The notes: generated by a model from the letters alone, not told the origin. Positions 35,992-46,485 are shown, counted from the stretch's first letter. The stretch is DNA of 64,000 bases from Bhargavaea ginsengi (GCF_900109165.1 NZ_FNZF01000002.1:62001-126000), one strand, 5' to 3'. A program made the numbers and translations.

Positions 35992-37392
35992 ATGAATGCC
36001 GAGTTTGTGCAGTCCATTCACAACTTTTTTAATAATTCCGTGGACTTTGAAGTGAAGGAACGTGAGGTTGCGGGAGTCCCCGCGGTTCTCTGCTACTATA
36101 CAACGCTGATCGATACTGCACTTGCCGACCGGCATCTGGAGAGTCTCGAGAAGCGGGCGATGGCAGGAAGCGAGAAATGGGGAAATTCAGCCACCTCATC
36201 GGCGGAGGCCTTCAGTGAGGAAAAGCTTGCAGAACAGGTGTGTACCGGTAATCTGGTCATCGTCTTCCCGGAGACCAACATGATGCTGGGAATCCAGGTC
36301 AACAATGCCCCAAAACGTTCACCGGAAGAGCCGAAAAACGAGACGGTCGTCCGCGGGGCGCATGAAGGGTTTGTGGAAAGTATCACCGACAATGTTGCGC
36401 TGGTCAGAAATCGGCTTCAGCGCAAGGACCTGGTGATGGAAAGCTTCCGGATGGAGAACACCCATGCACACATCAATATCCTTTATCTTGCGGATGCCAT
36501 CGACCCGGATGTGCTGGCCCAAATCCGCCAAAGGATCAGAGATATACCGTACAAGGAGTTCTACAGCATGGGACAGACCGAGGATTATCTTGAGGACCAG
36601 GTGTATTCACCTTTTCCTCTGTTCCTGAATACCGAGCGGCCAGACCGTGTGATCTACAGCCTACTGGAAGGGAAAGCGGCATTATTAACAGACAGTTCAC
36701 CGACAAGCATTATCACGCCGACCAATTTTTTTGCATTTTACGAGTCACCTGATGACTACAATAGCCGGATCATTGTCGGCTCCTTTTACCGGATGGTCCG
36801 GGTCGTCGCTTTTTTCACGGCCATCCTGCTGCCTGCATTCTATATTTCCGTCATCAGCTTCCATTCGGAAATCATGCCGATTGAGCTGGCGAAGACGGTA
36901 AAAATGCAGATCAATGACATTCCTTACCGGCCGCTTTTGGAAGCATTGATCCTGGAACTGTTCATTGAGCTTATCAGGGAAGCGAGCGTCAGGCTGCCGC
37001 AGCCGATCGGCCAGACTGTAGGCATCGTCGGCGGGATTGTCATCGGGGATGCGATCGTCAGCGCGGGTCTTGCCTCAAATCTGATGGTAATCGTCGTCGC
37101 GATGACGGCCATTGCCAGCTTCGTCATTCCCTCCGCTGAGATGAATATGGCGGTAAGGCTGATCCGGTTCCCGTTCATGCTGCTGAGTGCCGCACTCGGA
37201 TTCCTCGGGATGGTGCTTGGAACCCTATTCCTGTTCATCCATCTGCTGAATCTTTCATCTCTCGGACAGCCTTATCTGTCTCCACTTGTCCCGTTCGATC
37301 CGAGCCGCTTCAAGGATGTCTTTTTCAGGGTGCCGTTTTATCGTCCGGATAAGCAGCAGCAAACGTTTAATCATGGTGGTAAACGCTCGTGA
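35992..37392 (+). CDS. Spore germination receptor A subunit (GerAA family)
   Basis: 466-residue A subunit of a GerA-type nutrient receptor in the spore inner membrane. The N-terminal half (about 1-255) is the soluble ligand/regulatory region ending in RPDRVIYSLLEGKAALL; the C-terminal half has several helices, with the hallmark PFPPLLEA-like segment here IPYRPLLEALILELFIELIREASVRLP. It is a little shorter at the N-terminus than many GerAA proteins (about 480-500). The start follows AAGAGGTGATTC. First gene of a three-gene operon. Which germinant it senses cannot be read from sequence. Confidence 0.9.
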   Translation: MNAEFVQSIHNFFNNSVDFEVKEREVAGVPAVLCYYTTLIDTALADRHLESLEKRAMAGSEKWGNSATSSAEAFSEEKLAEQVCTGNLVIVFPETNMMLGIQVNNAPKRSPEEPKNETVVRGAHEGFVESITDNVALVRNRLQRKDLVMESFRMENTHAHINILYLADAIDPDVLAQIRQRIRDIPYKEFYSMGQTEDYLEDQVYSPFPLFLNTERPDRVIYSLLEGKAALLTDSSPTSIITPTNFFAFYESPDDYNSRIIVGSFYRMVRVVAFFTAILLPAFYISVISFHSEIMPIELAKTVKMQINDIPYRPLLEALILELFIELIREASVRLPQPIGQTVGIVGGIVIGDAIVSAGLASNLMVIVVAMTAIASFVIPSAEMNMAVRLIRFPFMLLSAALGFLGMVLGTLFLFIHLLNLSSLGQPYLSPLVPFDPSRFKDVFFRVPFYRPDKQQQTFNHGGKRS

Positions 37393-38432
37393 TGAAAATC
37401 CGGATTACGCAAACTCAGTTGTTTCTCATGCTGTTCATTGTACAGACCGGCACGGTGTTCATTTCTTTCCAGTCTCCTCTGATCAGGGTGGCCGGCAGCG
37501 ATGCCTGGCTGGTGTTTTTGTGCCTGGGACTGACTTTCCCCCTGCATCTTTGGCTGTTTGAACGGTTTATCGATCGTTTTATCTGGTCAAAGCCGGTTTG
37601 TGTGCTTTATGGCCTGTACTGGTATTTTATTTGTTCGAGTCTCATCGGCAAGACCGTATATACGCTTAATGTGTGGGCTTTCCCTGAAACGCCCATGCTT
37701 TTGGTCATCGCACTGATGACGTCGGTGCTTTTGGCAGTTGTTCTCAGTAAACCGACGACAGCCATCAATCTGGGGGTCATTCTCATCCCCCTGATTCTGA
37801 TTTTTGTCTTGTTTGTTTCTTTGGCGGTCAATGATCTGATCTGGACCAACCTGTTGCCAGTCGCGCATCTTTCACTTTCCGAACTGCAAAAGGCGCTCCA
37901 GCCGGCGCAGCTGCCTTTTGTCGGGATCGAGTTGTATCTGCTCTTCAGGCTCCTGTTGCCGGAAAAGGTGAGTTTTCGCAATTTGGCAATCTACAGTTCC
38001 ATCTGGTTAGCCTTTTTCATGTATATGCTGATTTTTCCGCTTGCCTACTTTTCCCTGAAAGAATTCGACCTGTTCCCGGACCCGATCATGTATCTGCTGA
38101 AATCACAGGAGGTCACATTTGTCGAACGGCTTGATCTCTTTTTCATTTATATCTGGCTGGCATGGTCGATTGTCACGGTGTGCATATATGCATTTGCGGT
38201 CGTCCGTCTCCTTACGCTGATGGGGATTGCCAATTACAAGAAGCATGCCGTCTGGATGGCCGTCATTTTCATATTTATCACGAATACCATGGCGACGAAA
38301 AGCGCCGTTGAGATGAATGCCATTTTAATCCCATATCTTCATACTGTGTTTGCCATGGCAATTCCGGCGTTTATCATCATATCCAATCAACTGAGGAGGC
38401 GGAAAAGAACCGGGGAGGGGGCAAGCGGATGA
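37389..38432 (+). CDS. Spore germination receptor B subunit (GerAB family)
   Basis: 347-residue B subunit, an APC-superfamily-like membrane protein with about ten helices that forms the nutrient-binding channel part of the germinant receptor. KIRITQTQLFLMLFIVQTGT at the start is typical. GTG at 37389 or ATG at 37392 may be used; either overlaps the stop of the A subunit. The final codons overlap the C-subunit start by four bases. Confidence 0.9.
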   Translation: MMKIRITQTQLFLMLFIVQTGTVFISFQSPLIRVAGSDAWLVFLCLGLTFPLHLWLFERFIDRFIWSKPVCVLYGLYWYFICSSLIGKTVYTLNVWAFPETPMLLVIALMTSVLLAVVLSKPTTAINLGVILIPLILIFVLFVSLAVNDLIWTNLLPVAHLSLSELQKALQPAQLPFVGIELYLLFRLLLPEKVSFRNLAIYSSIWLAFFMYMLIFPLAYFSLKEFDLFPDPIMYLLKSQEVTFVERLDLFFIYIWLAWSIVTVCIYAFAVVRLLTLMGIANYKKHAVWMAVIFIFITNTMATKSAVEMNAILIPYLHTVFAMAIPAFIIISNQLRRRKRTGEGASG

Positions 38433-39517
38433 AGCGTTTGATGTTTTGGGTGCTGCCAGCCGTGCTGCTGCTTTCAGGATGCTGGGATGAGCTTGTCTTC
38501 AGGGATATTCAGGTTGTGACTATGGCGGGAATCGACGGAAACCAGGATGAAGTGACCGTCTATTACGGCTTTCCTGAGTTGCTGGACAGCCAGCCAGTAC
38601 CACAGTCACTCGAGTCGAAAGGGCGTACCTACTCAGAAGCGAGGAACATGGCCAATGAGCGCTCCGATGAAGTGCTTGACCTTAGCTATCTTCAGGTATT
38701 CTTAATATCAGAGGAGGCGGCAAAGCACAGGATCTACGATTTCATGGATTCCTTTTTCCGCGTTCCCAGGAACCGGGTAACCGGGCATATGGCAATCGCA
38801 CAGGGAGACATGAAACAATACTTCGATAATCCGGGATCATCCGGCGCGCCAAAGAACGAGTCCGAAACGTTCGGAAAAAAGATCGATACGTTCCACAAGT
38901 ATTCTCTTTCCACCATGTATGATCTCCAGCAGGTCTGCACGATTCTTTTTGATGATGGGATGGACTTGTCACTTCCCGTACTTAAAATCGAGGAACAGAC
39001 CGGAGAACCGGAGCTTGCGGGTACCGGGCTGTTCAGCGGCATGGAGTACACGGGAAAAGTTCTGAGTCTCGACGAAGGCCGATTACTCGCCATGCTGAAG
39101 AAGGAGACGGGCACCATTCTCAGGCTGAATTATGATGTGGAAGTGGAGGGGGAAAAGACGCCCATCCAGATCGAGATCATCTCCAATAAGCAGAAGATCA
39201 AAATCAAAGGGGAACATGTGGATATCGAGATGCGCATCAAAGCGGAAGTCGAAGAATTTGCACATGGTGCCGTCTATAAAAATCAAAAGCAGATGGACCG
39301 GCTGGGCAAGGAACTTGGCAAACTTGTTGAAGAAGATGTCAACAAGCTAATCGGCAAACTTCAGGAGGCGGAAAGTGACGCGATCGGAATCGGGCGCAGG
39401 GTACGGGCGTTCCATCACGATCTCTGGGAAAAAGCGAAGTGGAGTGAAACCTATCCTTCACTAGAGATCGATGCGAGCGTCGAATTGAAAATCGAGCGGA
39501 CAGGCATCCTCGAGTGA
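38429..39517 (+). CDS. Spore germination receptor C subunit lipoprotein (GerAC family)
   Basis: 362-residue lipoprotein C subunit. The signal peptide ends in the lipobox LSGCWDE, the characteristic 'GCWD' start of mature GerAC proteins. The rest is the three-domain extracytoplasmic region, with DLSYLQVFLISEEAAKH and a C-terminal RVRAFHHDLWEKAKW segment. The ATG overlaps the B-subunit stop by four bases and has GGGGAGGGGG upstream. It closes the operon; a terminator follows. Confidence 0.9.
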   Translation: MKRLMFWVLPAVLLLSGCWDELVFRDIQVVTMAGIDGNQDEVTVYYGFPELLDSQPVPQSLESKGRTYSEARNMANERSDEVLDLSYLQVFLISEEAAKHRIYDFMDSFFRVPRNRVTGHMAIAQGDMKQYFDNPGSSGAPKNESETFGKKIDTFHKYSLSTMYDLQQVCTILFDDGMDLSLPVLKIEEQTGEPELAGTGLFSGMEYTGKVLSLDEGRLLAMLKKETGTILRLNYDVEVEGEKTPIQIEIISNKQKIKIKGEHVDIEMRIKAEVEEFAHGAVYKNQKQMDRLGKELGKLVEEDVNKLIGKLQEAESDAIGIGRRVRAFHHDLWEKAKWSETYPSLEIDASVELKIERTGILE

Positions 39518-39530
39518 GAAGGGCAACACG

Positions 39531-39565
39531 AAAACCCCGTTGCAGTGTTGGCAACGGGGCTCTTC
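39531..39565. terminator. Shared terminator between the ger operon and the MATE gene
   Basis: CCCCGTTGC / GCAACGGGG with a 7-base loop; T-rich on the minus side (GGGGTTTTCG) and weaker on the plus side. Confidence 0.8.
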
Positions 39566-39573
39566 TATGCGGC

Positions 39574-40935
39574 TCATCGGGTAGTCCGGAGAACGGCTTT
39601 CTTTTTCTGGATGAGCAGAAGACGGATGGACAGAGTAATCGCTCCTGCTGTCAAACCGGTGATCAGTCCGATCCAGTAGCCGAACGGTCCCAGGTCCGTG
39701 TTGTTCGCGATCATATAGCCGACCGGAAGGCCGATGACCCAGTACGAGATGATCGCCATGATAAAGGTGACATTAACATCCTTGTAGCCGCGCAAAGCGC
39801 CCTGAACCGGGGCCTGTACGGCGTCCGAGAGCTGGAAAAATGCGGCAAAGATGAAGAACTGGACCGCAAGCCGGATGATGGCTTCGTCTTGCGTGTACAG
39901 TGAGGCGATGCCTTCGCGGAATGCGACTAGAATGAAGATGGATATCAGGCTGAAGAAAATGGCCATTGCCACACCGAGCCAGCTGTACTGCTTTGCTTCT
40001 TTCCATCTGCCCGCGCCGGCTTCCTGGCCGACGAGGATCGTCGCGCCCATCGAGAGGCTGAGCGGGATCATATAAAGAAGCGAAGTGAAATTGAGCGCGA
40101 TCTGGTGGGCGGATATTGTCTCGGTCGAGTAGCCGCTCATAAAAAGAGTGACGACCGCGAAGATACTCGTCTCGGTGAAGATCGAGATCCCGATCGGAAC
40201 TCCCAGGAAGATGATCTCCTTCCAGCGGGGGAGGGAGATCCCCTGCCATCCGCGGTAAAGACGGTACCGCTGGAACGGCCGATTCCTATGGGATACGAAT
40301 ATCGCGATAGCCAGGATCAGCCAATACGTAATAGCAGAGGCGACTCCTGCACCGATGCCGCCGAGTTCAGGAAAACCTGCCTTTCCGAAGATGAACAGCC
40401 AGTTAAGCAGAATGTTCACCGGAGCGGAAATGAGCGTGATCAGCATCGTGACACGCGTCGCGCCAAGTGCGTCGATAAAGGATCGGATGACCGTGTAGGC
40501 GAACAGTGGTACCAGTCCGGCGCTCATCGCCATGAGGTAGCCCGATGCCACCTCACGCACCTGTTCCTCCACCGGCACCTGTCCCAGTCCAAGACGGATG
40601 ACCGCCTGCAAGAGGATGAAAACCACTGCTGACAGTGCCAGGCTGATATACAGTCCCTGCTGGACAGCCGGTCTCGCCTCTTCTTTCCGTCCCGCACCGA
40701 TGGCCTGTGCAACGATCGGTGTCACGGAAAGCAGGATGCCTGCCAATCCGGTATAGACCGGATTCCAGAAGGAGGAGCCGATCGTCACACCGGCAAGATG
40801 CTGGGAATCATATCGGCCGGTCATGAGGATATCGAAGAACGTCATCAGGTACATGGCCACCTGCGTGATCAGGATCGGCCCGATGACTTTTGCCATGATG
40901 CCCGCTTTCAGGCGAAGCGGTTTCTGTTTTTCCAT
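39574..40935 (-). CDS. MATE family multidrug efflux transporter (NorM-like)
   Basis: 453-residue membrane protein with about 12 helices in two repeated halves, typical of MATE Na+/H+-drug antiporters. The N-terminal GPILITQVAMYLMTFFDILMTGRY with the conserved Asp and the internal repeat GVPIGISIFTETSIFAVVTLFMSGY are diagnostic. The open frame runs on upstream over the divergent murG, but ATG at 40935 is preceded by AGGAGGTCG, so the long version is rejected. Drug range unknown. Confidence 0.9.
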   Translation of the reverse strand: MEKQKPLRLKAGIMAKVIGPILITQVAMYLMTFFDILMTGRYDSQHLAGVTIGSSFWNPVYTGLAGILLSVTPIVAQAIGAGRKEEARPAVQQGLYISLALSAVVFILLQAVIRLGLGQVPVEEQVREVASGYLMAMSAGLVPLFAYTVIRSFIDALGATRVTMLITLISAPVNILLNWLFIFGKAGFPELGGIGAGVASAITYWLILAIAIFVSHRNRPFQRYRLYRGWQGISLPRWKEIIFLGVPIGISIFTETSIFAVVTLFMSGYSTETISAHQIALNFTSLLYMIPLSLSMGATILVGQEAGAGRWKEAKQYSWLGVAMAIFFSLISIFILVAFREGIASLYTQDEAIIRLAVQFFIFAAFFQLSDAVQAPVQGALRGYKDVNVTFIMAIISYWVIGLPVGYMIANNTDLGPFGYWIGLITGLTAGAITLSIRLLLIQKKKAVLRTTR

Positions 40936-41037
40936 CCTGCCCGACCTCCTGTCTGTTAAAATACTTGCGTGCAGCTGTGTTAGGATGGATAATGCGTTCA
41001 TATGTATGAAACACTGTAAATGAATTGAGGGAATAGC

Positions 41038-42132
41038 ATGAAACGACCGAACATCATCCTCACGGGCGGAGGGACGGCCGGGCATGTTTCTCTGAACCAG
41101 GCAATCATCCCATCTTTGTCTGAACAGGGTTACGACGTCCATTATATCGGTTCCCGGGATGGAATTGAAAAGAATCTCATTACTGGTTCTTTCCCTTCCG
41201 TTCCTTACCATGAGATCTCGAGCGGTAAGCTTCGGCGCTACTTTTCGATGAAGAACTTTTCCGACCCGTTCAAAGTGGGAGCGGGCGTGCTTCAGGCATA
41301 CCGGATCATCCGGAAGCTGAAACCGGCGCTTATCTTTTCCAAAGGGGGGTTCGTCTCCGTACCGGTTATTTTGGCCGGCCGGATGGCAGGAGTCCCGGTG
41401 GTTATCCATGAATCGGATGTAACGCCCGGCCTGGCCAACAAACTGGCGATGCCGTTTGCCGATCATGTTTTCACTGTGTTTCCTGAAACGGTCCCATATG
41501 TCAAAAAAGCGGAAGCGACCTGCACGGGTCCGGTCATCCGCCAGGAACTATTTGAAGGGTCAAAGGATGAGGGGCTCAGCATTGCCGGGTTTTCCGGCCG
41601 CAAGCCGGTCCTTCTCGTCATGGGAGGCAGCCAGGGATCTGCAGTGCTGAACGAAGCGGTGAGGTCGGGTCTGCCCGAGCTTCTGAAAACGACAGATATC
41701 ATCCATCTCTGCGGTAAGGGCCATCTTGACACGGCACTTGAGCAGATGGAGGGCTATGCTCAATTTGAGTATGTCACGGATGAATTGAGCCACCTGCTCA
41801 AGGCGGCTGATTATGTCGTGTCCCGGGCAGGTTCAAACTCTATTTTCGAATTCCTGGCGCTGCGCATTCCGATGCTTCTTATCCCTTTGTCTGCCGAGAA
41901 AAGCAGGGGGGACCAGATTCTCAATGCAAGACTGTTTGATAAATCCGGTTTTGCAATCGTTCTGCAGGAAGAAGAGGTCGGTCGCCAATCATTCCTCGAC
42001 TCCGTCCGGTCCCTGCAGACCAATTCTCAGGATATCATTCTCAGGATGGAACAGGCAGAGCCTCCGAAAACACCCGGCGAGATGGCTGAACTGATCCTAT
42101 CAAACTCCAAAAAAAGGACTGAATCCGGCTAA
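41038..42132 (+). CDS. murG: MurG, UDP-GlcNAc:lipid I N-acetylglucosaminyltransferase
   Basis: 364-residue GT28 glycosyltransferase that makes lipid II on the inner membrane face. ILTGGGTAGHVSLNQAIIPSL (donor loop), VIHESDVTPGLANKLA, and MGGSQGSAVLN plus SRAGSNSIFEFLALRIPMLLIPL (UDP-GlcNAc binding) are intact. The GHVSLN form resembles staphylococcal MurG rather than the GGHIYPAL form in the B. subtilis mur-fts cluster, and its place next to odhAB is staphylococcus-like. A weak TTGCGT-17-GATAAT promoter may lie at 40965-40993. It may be the only MurG or a second copy. Confidence 0.9.
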   Translation: MKRPNIILTGGGTAGHVSLNQAIIPSLSEQGYDVHYIGSRDGIEKNLITGSFPSVPYHEISSGKLRRYFSMKNFSDPFKVGAGVLQAYRIIRKLKPALIFSKGGFVSVPVILAGRMAGVPVVIHESDVTPGLANKLAMPFADHVFTVFPETVPYVKKAEATCTGPVIRQELFEGSKDEGLSIAGFSGRKPVLLVMGGSQGSAVLNEAVRSGLPELLKTTDIIHLCGKGHLDTALEQMEGYAQFEYVTDELSHLLKAADYVVSRAGSNSIFEFLALRIPMLLIPLSAEKSRGDQILNARLFDKSGFAIVLQEEEVGRQSFLDSVRSLQTNSQDIILRMEQAEPPKTPGEMAELILSNSKKRTESG

Positions 42133-42166
42133 AAATGTTTAGTGATGCCGGTTCTCTGGTATTCTT

Positions 42167-42207
42167 AAGGCATGTATCCGCTTACAACGGACATGCCTTG
42201 TTTTTTT
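42167..42207 (+). terminator. Intrinsic terminator after murG
   Basis: AAGGCATGTatCCG / CGGacATGCCTT arms with a 7-base loop and a run of seven Ts. Confidence 0.85.
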
Positions 42208-42378
42208 GTAAAAAAAGATTGTATTTTGTCGGTACAGTAGTAAGATTGAATTGGACAAAAACGCAGGCGTTGCCTTATATGCCGTTTGCTTTAAGTGTCA
42301 GGAACGGCATGCTAAAATTGATGCGGACCATTACAATAGAGCTAGACGATGCCAGCGTAAAAAGTGGAGGGTATCTAC

Positions 42379-45195
42379 ATGTCAAACAATTTTGGTGCTC
42401 CCGGTTCGCCTTGGGGATCTTTCTCCGGGCCTAACCTGGGGTATGTGATGGAACAGTATGACCTGTTCCAGAACGAACCGGATCAGGTCGATCCTGATCT
42501 GGCGGAACTTTTCAGGAGTTTTGGTGCTCCGGTATTGCCGGACTCCGCTGCAGGCACATCCGAGGCGGCAACAGGCGCTTCACCGGTACAATTCGGAAAA
42601 ATCGTGGCCGCGGCGCAGTTGGCGGATTCTATCCGACACAACGGCCATCTTGCCGCGAACATCTTCCCGCTCAAGGACCGTGAACTGGATAATTCCCGGA
42701 TTGTCCCTTCCGCTTACGGCCTCACTGAGGCGGATCTCGTATCGATGCCGGCATCGATTTTCTTCCACGAACAAGTTCCGGAAGGTGTATCGAACGGCCT
42801 TGATGCCATCAACCATCTGACGCGCATCTACACGGGCAAGGCGGCCTATGAATTCACACAGGTCATCAACCCGGAAGAACGCAGATGGCTGCGTTCGTAC
42901 ATCGAGTCAGGCAAGGTAAAGCCTGGGCTGGATGACAGCAAACGCCAGGAATTGCTTGACAGGCTTACGAAAATCGAAGGATTTGAAAAATTCATTCACC
43001 GTACATTCGTCGGTGCGAAACGCTTCTCCATCGAAGGCTTGGATTCTCTTGTCGTCCTTCTCGACGAGCTCGTCCATAGCGCACATGAAGAAAAGATGAA
43101 AGAAGTTCTTATCGGCATGGCACACCGCGGCCGGCTGAACGTCCTAACGCATGTGCTCAACAAGCCGTACGAGGTCATGCTTGCCCAATTCGCAGGTCTT
43201 GATGAAGAACCATTCGTTCCTGAAGATGGTTCCTTGGAACTGACTCACGGTTGGTTCGGTGATGTGAAGTACCATATGGGCGCCACTTACACGGCTCCGG
43301 ACGGACTTAAAGTCAAACTGGCCTATAACCCGTCCCACCTTGAAGTCGTCAACCCGGTCATTACCGGCCAGACTCGTGCGGCTCAAGAAGAAACCGGCCA
43401 GCCCGGCATTCCGGAACTGAATGAGAAAGACGCATTGGCCGTTCTTGTTCACGGGGACGCCGCATTCGCCGGACAGGGCATCAATATGGAAACAATGAAC
43501 TACAGCCGAACAAACGGATACAAGACGGGCGGTTCGGTCCATGTCATCGCAAACAACCGGATCGGCTTCACGACTGAATTCTTCGATTCCCGCTCGACCC
43601 GATATGCCTCCGACCCGGCCAAAGGCTACGAGGTACCGGTCATCCATGTTAATGCGGACGATCCGGAAATGGTCATCGCCATCGCGCGGTTTGCATTTGA
43701 ATACCGCAACCAGTTCGGCAAGGACATCCTGATCGACCTCGTCGGCTACCGCCGCTATGGACATAACGAGATGGATGAGCCGCTCGTGACCAACCCGATG
43801 ATGTATCACAAAGTGCATCAACACCCGACAGTTCGTGAGCTGTATGGCAAAGAACTGTCTGACAAGGGTATCGTCAAGCCGGAAGAAGTTGAGAAATTAG
43901 ACGAAGACACATTCACGCTGCTCCAGGAATCCTATGACAGGGTGAAGGAGACGTCCAAGAAAGAGACAATGGACAACAGCACACCGGAAGCCATCATGAA
44001 CGGTTATCCGGGCGTTGAGACCGGTGTGTCCGAAGACCGTCTTCGCAAGATGAACGAAGAACTGCTGAACTATCCGGAAGACTTCAATGTCTTTAAAAAG
44101 CTTTCCCGCATTCTGAAGCGACGGGAAGAGCCATTCAACGGCAAAGGCAAGATCGACTGGGCACATGCTGAGACACTTGCATTCGGTTCGATTCTTCAGG
44201 ATGGTCATCCGATCCGCCTGACCGGACAGGATTCCCAGCGTGGGACATTCGCCCATCGCCACGTCGTCCTTCACGATGAGAAGGATGGCAAGGAACTTGT
44301 TCCGCTCCACCACATCAGTGATGCCAACGCATCTTTTGCGGTCTATAACAGCCCGCTTAGCGAAGCATCGATCGTGGCTTATGAGTTCGGCTATACGCTC
44401 GAGAACAAAAATGCTCTCGTCCTCTGGGAAGCCCAGTACGGCGACTTCGCCAACATGGCCCAGATGATGTTTGATCAGTTTATCTCTTCGAGCGCTTCGA
44501 AGTGGGGCCAGACTTCAGGACTTGTCATGCTTCTTCCACACGGTTACGAAGGTCAAGGACCGGAGCACTCCAGCGCGCGCCTTGAGCGTTTCCTTCAGCT
44601 TGCCGGGGAAAACAACTGGACGGTCGCAAACCTTTCGAGCGCAGCGAACTACTTCCATATTCTCCGCCGCCAGGCAGAGCATCTTGGTGAAGAATACAGC
44701 CGCCCGCTCGTCATGATGTCGCCGAAGTCCTTGCTTCGCCATCCTCTCGTAGGTGCAGATGTCGAAGATCTGACTTCCGGCAAGTTCCAGACTGTCATCG
44801 AGCAGCCGGGTCTCGGGAAAGATCCTGAGAAGGTTGAGCGAATCGCATTTGCCAGCGGCAAAATGGCGATTGACCTCGCGGAACAGATCAAAGATGGCGA
44901 AGGCTACGAGTGGCTTCATGTGATCCGTGTCGAGCAGCTTTATCCGTTCCCTTCGGACCGCATCGCAGAGATCATCGAGCGCTTCCCGAATGTAAAAGAA
45001 TTCGTTTGGGTTCAGGAAGAGCCGAAGAACATGGGATCATGGTCGTTTGCAGAACCGTTTGTGCGAGAACTTGCACAAGAGAAGCCTGTCCGCTACTGCG
45101 GCCGCATCCGCCGCTCGAGCCCGTCGGAAGGCGACGGCAAGTCGCATAAGATCGAACAGGACCGCATCATCAAGGAAGCACTGAGCAAATCCTAA
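42379..45195 (+). CDS. odhA: 2-oxoglutarate dehydrogenase E1 component
   Basis: 938-residue thiamine-diphosphate enzyme that decarboxylates 2-oxoglutarate in the TCA cycle. GMAHRGRLNVLTHVLNKPY, HGDAAFAGQG and VGYRRYGHNEMDEP carry the cofactor and magnesium site. GTFAHRHVVLHDEK and LLPHGYEGQGPEHSSARLERFL are in the pyrimidine-binding half. The family's full length is kept. ATG at 42379 follows GGAGGG. The approximately 170-base leader includes TAAAAT near 42314, a possible -10. odhB follows 30 bases later. Confidence 0.95.
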   Translation: MSNNFGAPGSPWGSFSGPNLGYVMEQYDLFQNEPDQVDPDLAELFRSFGAPVLPDSAAGTSEAATGASPVQFGKIVAAAQLADSIRHNGHLAANIFPLKDRELDNSRIVPSAYGLTEADLVSMPASIFFHEQVPEGVSNGLDAINHLTRIYTGKAAYEFTQVINPEERRWLRSYIESGKVKPGLDDSKRQELLDRLTKIEGFEKFIHRTFVGAKRFSIEGLDSLVVLLDELVHSAHEEKMKEVLIGMAHRGRLNVLTHVLNKPYEVMLAQFAGLDEEPFVPEDGSLELTHGWFGDVKYHMGATYTAPDGLKVKLAYNPSHLEVVNPVITGQTRAAQEETGQPGIPELNEKDALAVLVHGDAAFAGQGINMETMNYSRTNGYKTGGSVHVIANNRIGFTTEFFDSRSTRYASDPAKGYEVPVIHVNADDPEMVIAIARFAFEYRNQFGKDILIDLVGYRRYGHNEMDEPLVTNPMMYHKVHQHPTVRELYGKELSDKGIVKPEEVEKLDEDTFTLLQESYDRVKETSKKETMDNSTPEAIMNGYPGVETGVSEDRLRKMNEELLNYPEDFNVFKKLSRILKRREEPFNGKGKIDWAHAETLAFGSILQDGHPIRLTGQDSQRGTFAHRHVVLHDEKDGKELVPLHHISDANASFAVYNSPLSEASIVAYEFGYTLENKNALVLWEAQYGDFANMAQMMFDQFISSSASKWGQTSGLVMLLPHGYEGQGPEHSSARLERFLQLAGENNWTVANLSSAANYFHILRRQAEHLGEEYSRPLVMMSPKSLLRHPLVGADVEDLTSGKFQTVIEQPGLGKDPEKVERIAFASGKMAIDLAEQIKDGEGYEWLHVIRVEQLYPFPSDRIAEIIERFPNVKEFVWVQEEPKNMGSWSFAEPFVRELAQEKPVRYCGRIRRSSPSEGDGKSHKIEQDRIIKEALSKS

Positions 45196-45225
45196 GATTT
45201 GCCTGATTATAAGGAGGAATCCACC

Positions 45226-46485
45226 GTGGCAGAAATCAAAGTGCCAGAACTTGCAGAATCCATCACGGAAGGTACGGTCGCCCAGTGGCTGAAGCAGCCC
45301 GGCGACACTGTCGACAAAGGCGAATTCATCGTCGAACTCGAAACAGACAAAGTCAACGTTGAGGTCATCTCCGAAGAAGCGGGCGTCGTCCAGGAACTGC
45401 TTGCAGAAGAAGGCGACACAGTAGAAGTGGGCCAGGTCATCGCTGTTGTCGGCGAAGGTTCCGGCGCTGCCGCTGCTCCGGCTGAAAAGCCTGCAGCAGA
45501 AGCTGCACCTGCTCCTGAAGCGAAAAAAGAAGAAAAGCAGGCGGCTCCGGCTGCGTCTGTTGAAGCAAGTGAAGAAGCAGGCGCGGCTGACCGCACGATT
45601 GCAAGCCCGGCTGCACGCAAACTTGCTCGCGAAAAAGGCATCGACCTCGCTTCGATCACGCCGGTCGACCCGATGGGCCGCGTACGCGTCCAAGACGTAG
45701 AAGCGGCTGCATCAGCTCCGAAGCAGGCACCTCAGCAACAGGCTGCCAAGCCTGCGGCACCGGCTGCCTCCTCGGATGAAGAATCCGGCCGCGTAACACG
45801 CGAGAAAATGTCGCGCCGCCGCCAGACCATCGCGAAGCGTCTTCTGGAAGTCCGCCAGAACACGGCGATGCTCACAACATTCAACGAAATCGACATGACC
45901 AATGTCATGGAACTGCGCAAGCGCAAAAAAGACGAGTTCGAGAAGAAGTTTGGCGCACGCCTCGGCTTCATGTCGTTCTTCACGAAAGCGGTCGTCGCTG
46001 CTCTCAAGCAGTACCCGTACGTCAACTCCGAGCTCGACGGCACTGACCTTCTGCTGAAAAACTACTTTGATGTAGGCATCGCGGTTTCCACCGAAGAAGG
46101 CCTTGTCGTACCGGTAGTTCGTGACGCAGACCGCAAGAACTTCGCTGAGATCGAAAAAGACATTGCAGACCTTGCAACAAAGGCACGTGACAAGAAGCTT
46201 GCCCTGTCCGACCTTTCCGGCGGTTCGTTTACGATCACAAACGGCGGCGTCTTCGGATCGCTCTTCTCCACACCGATCCTCAATGGCACGCAAGTCGGAA
46301 TCCTCGGCATGCACACCATCCAGAAACGCCCTGTGGCAGTCGGCGACAACGTGGAAATCCGCCCGATGATGTATGTTGCGCTCTCGTATGACCACCGTGT
46401 CATCGACGGCAAAGACTCCGTCGGCTTCCTGAAGACTGTTAAGGAAATGATCGAGAATCCGGAAGATCTGCTCCTCGGTTCTTGA
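45226..46485 (+). CDS. odhB: Dihydrolipoamide succinyltransferase E2 component
   Basis: 419 residues: lipoyl domain (about 1-78) with the lipoylated lysine in ETDKVNVEV, an Ala/Glu/Pro/Lys-rich flexible linker, a peripheral subunit-binding domain (about 125-160, [13 protein letters not shown]), a second linker, and the catalytic core (about 190-419) ending with the active-site [12 protein letters not shown] start at 45226 after AAGGAGGAATCCACC. The E3 partner is encoded elsewhere. Terminator directly after. Confidence 0.95.
   Translation: MAEIKVPELAESITEGTVAQWLKQPGDTVDKGEFIVELETDKVNVEVISEEAGVVQELLAEEGDTVEVGQVIAVVGEGSGAAAAPAEKPAAEAAPAPEAKKEEKQAAPAASVEASEEAGAADRTIASPAARKLAREKGIDLASITPVDPMGRVRVQDVEAAASAPKQAPQQQAAKPAAPAASSDEESGRVTREKMSRRRQTIAKRLLEVRQNTAMLTTFNEIDMTNVMELRKRKKDEFEKKFGARLGFMSFFTKAVVAALKQYPYVNSELDGTDLLLKNYFDVGIAVSTEEGLVVPVVRDADRKNFAEIEKDIADLATKARDKKLALSDLSGGSFTITNGGVFGSLFSTPILNGTQVGILGMHTIQKRPVAVGDNVEIRPMMYVALSYDHRVIDGKDSVGFLKTVKEMIENPEDLLLGS

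Noticed and set aside
40936-41466. N-terminal extension of the MATE transporter frame
   Set aside because: Would overlap murG in antisense and add a non-membrane low-complexity sequence; a clear AGGAGG-preceded ATG exists at 40935.
42135-42434. 99-codon frame upstream of odhA
   Set aside because: Begins in the murG terminator and overlaps the odhA start in another frame; no ribosome site.
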